Source: Polytrichum commune (taxonomy: Eukaryota > Streptophyta > Polytrichopsida > Polytrichales > Polytrichaceae). Taken from it: a stretch of DNA of 64,000 nt. How positions within the stretch are numbered: the stretch's first letter is position 1; each line of letters starts with the position of its first letter. A program made the position numbers and the translations under genes. Positions 56,613 to 64,000 of the stretch are shown here, in pieces. The stretch lies in NCBI GenBank assembly GCA_950295325.1, contig OX485803.1, forward strand, positions 22,070,001 to 22,134,000, given 5' to 3'. The notes under the pieces were generated by a model. It was not told the origin of the DNA. It did no database searches and worked only from the letters and a program-made list of their open reading frames with translations.

Positions 56613-58792
56613 GTAAGGAAATTTATCTAACTTGAATCTCTAATGTTCAAAACCATTGGAGTTTTTGGAGTTATCCGCAAAGTTTCTCAAAGACAGATCA
56701 AACCACTGATCGGGGAGATCCGGCAGCTAGTTGTAAATTAGCCGAGTGAAATTGCAAAATTACCGATGTTTTTTGGGAGATTCGGCCGTATAACTGAGTT
56801 AAATATGAAGAGTATAGGAAATCAACCGACCAATATGAGATAATGTAGGAAATTTAACCCCTTAGGCTCAGAAAATGGCGGAAATGAGTTGGGTCTCCCG
56901 AGGGTATAGGTGGATATTGGTTGGTCTCCCGAGGGTATGGGCGGATATTGAATGAGGGAGGTTCTCAGCCGTGTAGGTCACAGGAAACTTAACGATGCTT
57001 TTGCTTCATTATTGCATTTCATTGTTGACGGCTAGCGTTTAGAATGTATTATGAGTGTGTCTATGGAAGATCTTTGTGATGATCTTGATAATGTACTAAT
57101 GGAAGCCATAGCTTTATGAAGGAACTCTACAAAGTTTAGATGGTTGTTTTCACATCCACAAAGATACCTTTCAGGGCGTTATCCTCTTGAAGGTGAAGAT
57201 GATATTGTTGATTTTGACTCTAACAGTTGGTGAATTTTATTTTTGTATATAGTATGGTATGTTAGGTTACTCTTTTATCATGTTGTGGCCTCAAATCTAA
57301 TATGAGGTTTTAAGACCTAGGTATGATAGAAGAGTTTATCCATGGCCATCAACCGGTTGATGGCTTATTTTAGGTTCAACTCCTGCTACGGATAAATTGT
57401 TGATCATTCTTGTTGGATGTTGATATCATTACATATTATTGTTGTATGCTGATATGTTCTTTGGACATTGTTGTTGAATGGTGTATGTTGTTTGTAGATA
57501 TAATTGGAAAACCAACTTACTTATCAATGCCCGAGTTTTTGGCCGGTTGTCATTACAATGAAGAGGAAATTAACTGGCATTTGAAAGAAAATATAGGATA
57601 TTGGCCGATCCAAATTAATGACAACAAGTTTGCAACCGATCAAATCCTAAAAAAACCGGTAGAAATTATGAAGGGACGGATTTTAGCTGGTTGAGCTCAA
57701 AAATCTCCCGAACCCTAGATCAAACTAGGAGTTTGGTCCTTTTTTGAGAAACTTTTTTCTATAAGAAGCTTGTTAGAGCATCTTGTGTCAAATTCTAATT
57801 TTAAAAGGTGGGTTGAAATCATAATCCCCCTCTTTCAATCCCAAAAACTCAGAGAAGTTTAGAATTTAAAAATAGGGTCTGACACATGGGACCCAAGACC
57901 TTCAATCCCAACTTGACTAGCTCAAATTGATCCTACTATGACAAGCTCAAATGTTGGTTTTCTTTTTATAGCTCAGCCCCACTCTTTTAGGATATTCATT
58001 TAAGCTTAAGAAAACTCGGGTGACTTTGTGCCAACCTCATTCATATTTTAGCCAACTCACCTGGAGTTTGATTTGGAGACCTTACGGATTACTTTATGAT
58101 ATAAGGTAAGTGGGGCCTCAAACGACATTTTTAGTTCAACACCCACTTCTACTTTGATATTAAACACGCAATTAGGAAAGATGAGTAGTAGATCCAAATC
58201 GAGGTTGTAGCCATTTCCCTCATAGTTTCCAGAGTTTGTATGAATATCTTATTTATTGTCAAAGTGAGGATAGTTTTCCTACTAAATGATCAGATAGGTC
58301 CCCCCAATTAGGTGAAGTATAGAGTTAGAATGGTCAACAAAATTTGAGCCACATAATCCTGTGCTTACTCTATTTATCCAAAATACAACCGGCATCGGCA
58401 AATTTAATTGACAATGCTTGCCAATTGAAAAATGATGTTTTGTGATCCTTAGAAGTTTAGCATAGTTTTAGATTGGTGGGTGAACTCATTTCTAAACTGA
58501 CAACGCATCAGAACCTTAGCGCAATCTTCACCACCTTAGGGGGCAATCCTCCTGCTATTATTACTTGAATTTTCACCAATATACTTACATGGTTTTCTAT
58601 TGGACTTTGGCAGAGGCAACTGCAGGGAGTGGAAGCAATTAGATTTGGAAGGAGTGACTGGGGTGTCCGCTAATTGTGAAACCTGTATTGGAATGTTGTA
58701 GTTGAAATATGAAGACCCAATTTCAGAACAACTGTGTATTGCTGATATTTACAGATCCTCGAGCCAAAGTGCTTTCATGTCATACATTTGAT
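56613..58792. other. No gene recognised; short repeat and one small ORF
   Basis: A 31-bp unit starting GGTCTCCCGAGGGTAT occurs twice (56892 and 56923). A 94-codon plus-strand frame at 57410-57694 (ending PEFLAGCHYNEEEINWHLKENIGYWPI...) matches nothing I know; it may be a retroelement scrap. Confidence 0.4.
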
Positions 58793-58795
58793 TTA

Positions 58796-60699
58796 GGGCC
58801 CCTTTACACTACGGTGGAGAAGTGCACCGGTCGGTCAAGAACTTTTGCCCAAGACATGGTTGTTTGAGGCGAGGGATGGTATGCCAGAGAAGATGAAAAG
58901 ACAATAAAATAATGCCTTAAGAAGTCTTGACCGGCTGTAGTGTAACCACCTACAGGAGAAGTGTATTGGACAACTTCACCAAGAGGAGAAGTCCACCAGA
59001 CTACTTCACAAAACGGTCAAAGCCGGCCATAGTAGAAACCTTACCCCGTAATGACCATTGTATTGATATTTAAAGAAAGTATATTGATAAATAAAATAAA
59101 ATGTATATGGCAATGTTTTAGAACTTCTTTCATGACAATAATTTATTTGAAAATGTTCCACCTCTATAATACATCCAAATTAAGGTAAATAAGTAGGTAA
59201 CATTATCTTCTTATTGACTTTTAAAGAAATAACATGTTGGTATAGTCCAACCTTGTTGATACGACACTCGTTTATACGACACCCTCAATATTACAACACA
59301 TTTTTACGAGACCAATCTTTTTAGTTCAAAACTCCCTCATTTATACGACTACAACACTTGATAATGCAACATATAGAATCTCCGTTTTGTCATATTAAAG
59401 AGGTATTTAATGCTAGAATTCCTTTCATCTATATAATGTACATCTAAAATACATCCATCTTCACTTGGGAACTACTTGGGAACTTCACTTATTGTTGGGA
59501 ACTTAATGTTAATTAGGGTTACTAGTGTAGAATGGACATGGTTAGGGTGAAAGTGGCCTCCTGCCTAATGTGTTGCCTTGTACACGGGTGATTTAGTATC
59601 ACCAGTACCTTGATGCTAAACGTCATGCATCATTGTTGTCTAGTTTCTTATTACAGAACTCTTTATAGTTTGGTGTTAATGAAATGATTAGTTTCCAAAA
59701 GTTAGATGGGCATTTAGATAAGATGACAGTTCCTAACTTGGGTAGGCAACACCAAAGATCTTTGGACTCTTATTTTAAGAGTTCATGAGAATATTTGTAA
59801 TTGTTTGGAGTCATAAGTTATTATTTAATACCATCTATATTGCTTAAACTTGTTGTATATATTTTTAAGCTCATATTACTTATGTTTTCGTATTCCCTCA
59901 ATAGTATGACAACTTTATGTCATTTGTTATAGTAATGAGCAGACAACACCTCGATAATACGACTTTTTGGTATTTCCCAAAAATGTCATCCTTCTCTCGA
60001 GGCGATCACACCCCCTTACGTTTCATAACCACGTGCGATAAAAGTTTGCTACCCTATATTTTATGCCATATATAATTTTGAAAATTATGATATTTTTTCT
60101 ACATATGCATAACCATTGATAATATATAGTTATATATATTTTTTGAAATTTGTGAGCATCCTAATTTTTGTAGTAGTTTTCTTAGTTCAAATTTGCATCA
60201 TTCTAGTTTTAAACGGTATGTTTTATAAAATTCATAAAAAAAAATCATAAAAATTAGGTTATTATTTTTTACTATGTAATAGATACCGTGTATATCTACT
60301 TATGGAAAAAAATTATAAAATTTTGACCCATTTTGGTGATGCTTTATGTAGAAAGTAGATTTTATTTATCGCATGCGGTATTCAACTTGACAATGGAGTG
60401 CACCTCCCTTAAGGAAGAAATATTTTATTGAAGTTGGAGTTCTCCGGAGGCCAAGTTTGTTGTCCGAGGCTTTGAGGTTGCCCAAGACACTTGACCTCCC
60501 GAGAACTCCCCTTGGAAAAAGTGTGGCCACGTTGCCAACCATGTCATTATTCCATCCATGTACAAATTCTCCACCAAAGGACTCTTGGCCATAGTGTAAA
60601 CCACCACCAGACAAGAGTGTCACTCTCGGCCAATCAAATTTCAGAATTCCCCTAGAATTCTTGACCGGAGGACTTCTCCACCATAGTGTAAAGCGGCCC
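58796..60699. mobile_element. Terminal-inverted-repeat DNA element, PIF/Harbinger-like ends
   Basis: The left end GGGCCCCTTTACACTACGGTGGAGAAGT (only its first bases quoted as GGGCCCCTTTACACTA) is mirrored at the right end by TAGTGTAAAGCGGCCC, with further inverted similarity over about 45 bp (GGTGGAGAAGT, CGGTCAAGAA). TTA flanks both ends (58793-58795 and 60700-60702), the 3-bp duplication typical of PIF/Harbinger elements. The interior is AT-rich and has no transposase, so it is a non-autonomous element of 1,904 bp. Extra partial copies of the end motif lie at about 58940 and 60590. Confidence 0.7.
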
Positions 60700-60702
60700 T
60701 TA

Positions 60703-61903
60703 GCCCCAAGGTGGGATACAATATTGGCTATGTAAGTCATCTCAGGAGGTTCTGAGGCTTCAATGTTGTCACTTCTTTGGCCTTGTATTCTGGTCCTCAC
60801 AGTGATGGTATTTCAACAAGGGTCTCAAATATTGTTTGTTTGTGACGAAATTGATGCTTTGATAGGAATACTGAGAGCTGGAAGATAGATTCTGTTCGAA
60901 TCTACCTACAATTGGATTCCCTGCTTTGTGAACAAAAAGTCTTAGTGTAGTTCTGTGTGGTATTTCCGAATCCTCTATAGTTGTCAGCTAAAGCAAGGAG
61001 GCTACAGTGTCATGTGGTTTGGCTCACAACTTTGCTGTGCACATGAACATCCTCAACATACCTTGCGCTTTTGAAAGGCTTTCTTGCTGTGGGTTTCAAT
61101 CACATTTTGCCATCGGTGTGCAATTGGAGTGGGTTTATATTAAGGTCCGGGTCAAGAAATTCGGGGTCCAAAACACCCCTCATAAATCTTCCTTTTAAAC
61201 TCAAGATTGGACTCCAGCTTGAAGTTTGGTTTCTCATATTGCGTAGAGAATCTTCAGTTGACAACCTTCATCAACTACCGCAACTTCATCAATTGGACTT
61301 GAACCTTATTGTAAACTCCTTGTGTACAAATTTTTGCTCTCAATCAATGAGTTTCTTTTGTCTTGAACCTTGCTGTGAGTGCTAGTTGAAATCCACCCTT
61401 GGACAATAGAGAATGATTTATGGTGTAATATGTAAGGAATTAAGCAGTGGAATAACTTCTTACTTGGAATGTAACATCTGGACATATGAAAGTGTCTCAT
61501 GTTTTATAATGACCAAACTGCACTTATTTCAATTGGTATGGACCACTTTAACTTTTGTACTAACATCACAAGTGTGCAACATAGAACAATGCACACAACA
61601 TAGACACATCAAGTACCAATATATATATATTGTGCTCTTATGTGTCATAATTTACCCCCAAGAGTGTTGTTGCAATTCCACCATATAGAATTGATTGGTC
61701 CATCTCATAGTGCAATATCATTGGTGATATGCACTAGACAATGAAAATACAATTTTGGGTGGGAAAAACAATTTGCAGTGTTTTATGCACCAAGATAATG
61801 AGGCCTAAAGTGACACTAAAAGAAAAGAAAAGAAAAATCTATTTCAAGCAAGTTAAATAGCTTGAGAAATTTTCAAAACATTTCATAGATTAGCAAATCT
61901 ATA
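60703..61903. other. No gene recognised
   Basis: Mixed-composition sequence. Short frames around 61007-61690 show no motif. A short TATATATA run lies near 61620. Confidence 0.4.
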
Positions 61904-63975
61904 TAAGTCTAAAATTATTTTTCAAAATAAATAAATTTATATGTAGACCACATAAAATTGCAAAGTGAGCCTTTTACTCTCCAATAAGGGGGGGGGGGGT
62001 CCATTGATGTTGGATTGCTAGGTGAGAATCACCACAAAATTAGTCTTATTGTTGGTGAAGATCTTCGGTGGTCAAACTACCTAGGAGGATATTGCACCAA
62101 TTTTTTGAATTTGTACGAGTTGGACTACATGCATTTCTTTATACGACCCTTTGTAATTAGGGTCTTCCATTTTTGTGTAGCATAGTGAGTGTATTACCTA
62201 GTGTTTAGTTACATGTGGATAAATATTGGAGAAGATAGTATGGGATGTGCAGTTTGCAAATTTTCAGTATTAATGAGGAGCACAAAAATAAGTTTTAAAA
62301 ACATATTTCTTTTTACTATTCTAGAAGCAAGGCTTGTTGACAAGACCCGTAAGAGACACCAACGTTCAAATTGCTTGTTGGTAGTTAGGCACGATCTTGT
62401 GAAACTCAGATAGAAGGAAGATGTATGCAAAAACTTGGCCTCTATAATTTGTAATGAACTAATTAGGAAATGTATTATTGAGGATGGGGTAAAATCGCAA
62501 GGTTGAATGTCCAAGACTAAGGAGCGTGGATGAATGGGAAATCGATAGATGAGGAGTGGGATGACCATTATCTATATAAAGTAAAGTGAAAGTGAGCTAC
62601 ACATATAGATAAGGATACTTTAGTCATTATATAGAAATCTTTTGAGACTTCTAAAACAATCTCATGGATGTTATGTATATATAGGGCCCAGGAGAGGGAG
62701 AACACATGTTATGTTGTGTGTGCGTCTTCAGGTTAGGAGATGAGCATTTAGTCAATAAATGATTGTTTATGAACAATTTAACAAGGTACATTACAATTTG
62801 GTATCATACCGTTGTGTTTTGTTCAATTGCATTGTGTTGCATTGTGCCCATGGTTTTTTTTTAATAGTGTTGTAAATTTCTTTAGCACTATGGTATCATT
62901 CAGGCTCATCTTGAAAAAAAATCAAAGAGGTGGGGTTCCCAACCTTGGGTTGTTATCTAATTGAATTCTTGATGCAATCTCCCAAGCCGTTGTCATGGCT
63001 ATGGAGAAACATACATATAGTTGTAAGAAGAATAAGAAGAAATCTAGATCTCCTTCATGTCATACTTGTTCCTCTTCCTCTACCCACTTCTTATTCACTC
63101 ATCACACCTTAGGTTGTTGTAGTGTTGCTCCGGCAACACGATAATCAACTCAAGATTCAATTTTCAAGAATGGAAGTCCACATCCAACCATTGGCTACTT
63201 ACTAAGGGGAAAGTCCCAAATGCATGTCAAGGAGCGTTGGTGACCAAGCCATGAGTTTGGAGATCCAATGTATGAAAAGCTAATCATGAACGTGTGTGGG
63301 ATGTGTAGGGTTAGCTCTTGTGACACCTACAAGAGTTGAAAAACGGTCAAGATAAGGTAAGAACAACTAGTAGGGATTGCGACAATTGATTATCAATCAA
63401 TTGTAATATTGATTGATTCATGATCAATTCATAACTTGACGTCATCTAAGTTTGCATCCAAGTTAGGTTTTTTGGTCACTAAGACTAAATCTTGTAAGGA
63501 CCTGGTTTGTTTACGCAATGATGAGTCAAACCCGATTGAGTGTTGATTGTTGGAAGTCCCTATGATTGTGCAAAGAATACAAACTATTGCAAATTTTGAA
63601 GTTTGGATATGGAGTCAGTACGACGTCATACATAGAATATTGTGGCTTAATAATGTGGACGTATGGATTGCTTGCAAACATGGAGAGATTCATGACAAAC
63701 TTTCCGACCGGAAACCTTCCAAGATCAAAGGCAAGAGAGCTTTACCTAATGTACCTTTACTTTCTACTACACAAATAAAAAGGTGTTTGCAATTGTTATT
63801 TGTAAGATTTCAGATGAGTATGAACTAGGTTACAAAGAACCAATAGTTGTTGAGGACTTTCTTGCGAATTATCATGATATTTTCCCAAATGAGTTACAAG
63901 GGATGCCACCTCAAAGAGAAGTAGATGATGCTATTGAATTGGTACCTAGTGTGACACCAATAGCCAGGGTGCCTT
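61904..63975 (+). repeat. Right copy of the duplicated block (chromovirus 5' part, no LINE)
   Basis: It matches 1-1299 and then 13925-14690 without interruption. This shows the sequence before LINE insertion and confirms the LINE ends. Similarity ends near 63975, in the protease-to-RT region (after TGACACCAATAGCCAGGG). Both copies carry the same kind of LTR and leader, with a few percent divergence. Confidence 0.88.
62450..62795 (+). repeat. LTR in the right duplicate, 346 bp
   Basis: Counterpart of 551-895, starting TGTAATGAACTAATTAGG and ending GGTACATTACA. The following primer-binding site is mutated (TGGTATCATACC at 62799-62810). Only a partial internal region lies in the window (to about 63975). 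Confidence 0.85.
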
Positions 63976-64000
63976 GTGTACCGGTTTTTCCTTTTTTCGC

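Noticed and set aside
60366-60800. 144-codon minus-strand ORF at the right end of the TIR element
   Set aside because: It runs across the inverted repeat and its flank and has no transposase or other motif.

Overview
This is plant nuclear DNA, most likely from a moss. The main host gene (minus strand, 39328 down to about 22760) encodes a protein kinase, then an NB-ARC ATPase, then leucine-rich repeats. This kinase-NBS-LRR ('PNL') class of immune receptor is known from mosses. Most of the rest is transposon sequence, much of it nested, so the window looks like an accessory, repeat-rich region.

Layout. (1) 1-17751 is an old Ty3/Gypsy chromovirus on the plus strand: LTRs 551-895 and 17424-17751, initiator-tRNA-Met primer site at 899, decayed pol with a chromodomain. 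(2) A 12.6 kb LINE on the minus strand (1300-13912) sits inside it, flanked by a perfect 12-bp target-site duplication. A second copy of the host sequence at 61904-63975 lacks the LINE and so shows the empty site. (3) 17992-20040 is a solo LTR with another solo LTR nested in it. (4) 22760-39328 is the PNL gene. A 7.1 kb LTR retrotransposon (27876-35018) with apparently identical 972-bp LTRs and a 5-bp duplication splits its LRR exon. (5) 39.4-49.3 kb is mostly unrecognised DNA with a few exon-like blocks, dispersed repeats and LINE relics. (6) 49335-50844 is a second solo LTR of the nested family. (7) 58796-60699 is a terminal-inverted-repeat element with TTA duplications. (8) 61904-63975 repeats the left end of the window.

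The most interesting system is the LINE. In transcription order it has a 2.1 kb leader, a 173-aa cysteine-rich ORF with a signal peptide, an RRM-like/coiled-coil ORF1, and a very long ORF2. ORF2 starts with a module ending in a canonical 2A-like ribosome-skipping motif (GDIEPNPGP). It continues with an APE endonuclease, reverse transcriptase, a domain that resembles the PCIF1/CAPAM methyltransferase fold with a changed catalytic tetrad, RNase H, a CCHC knuckle and a restriction-like endonuclease. It ends with a short 3' UTR carrying a terminal hairpin and a CTAT-type tail. Two endonucleases in one protein recall the Dualen group described in Chlamydomonas. The copy is broken by two stops, a 13-bp tandem duplication and probably a C9 homopolymer slip.

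The PNL locus is the second highlight. Three exons with phase-0 introns join cleanly. The LRR exon carries a very large array built from 144-bp (48-aa) units with recent higher-order duplications. The gene is now broken by the retrotransposon, a 1-bp deletion and a nonsense change. All family assignments come from reading motifs by eye; no database search was run.
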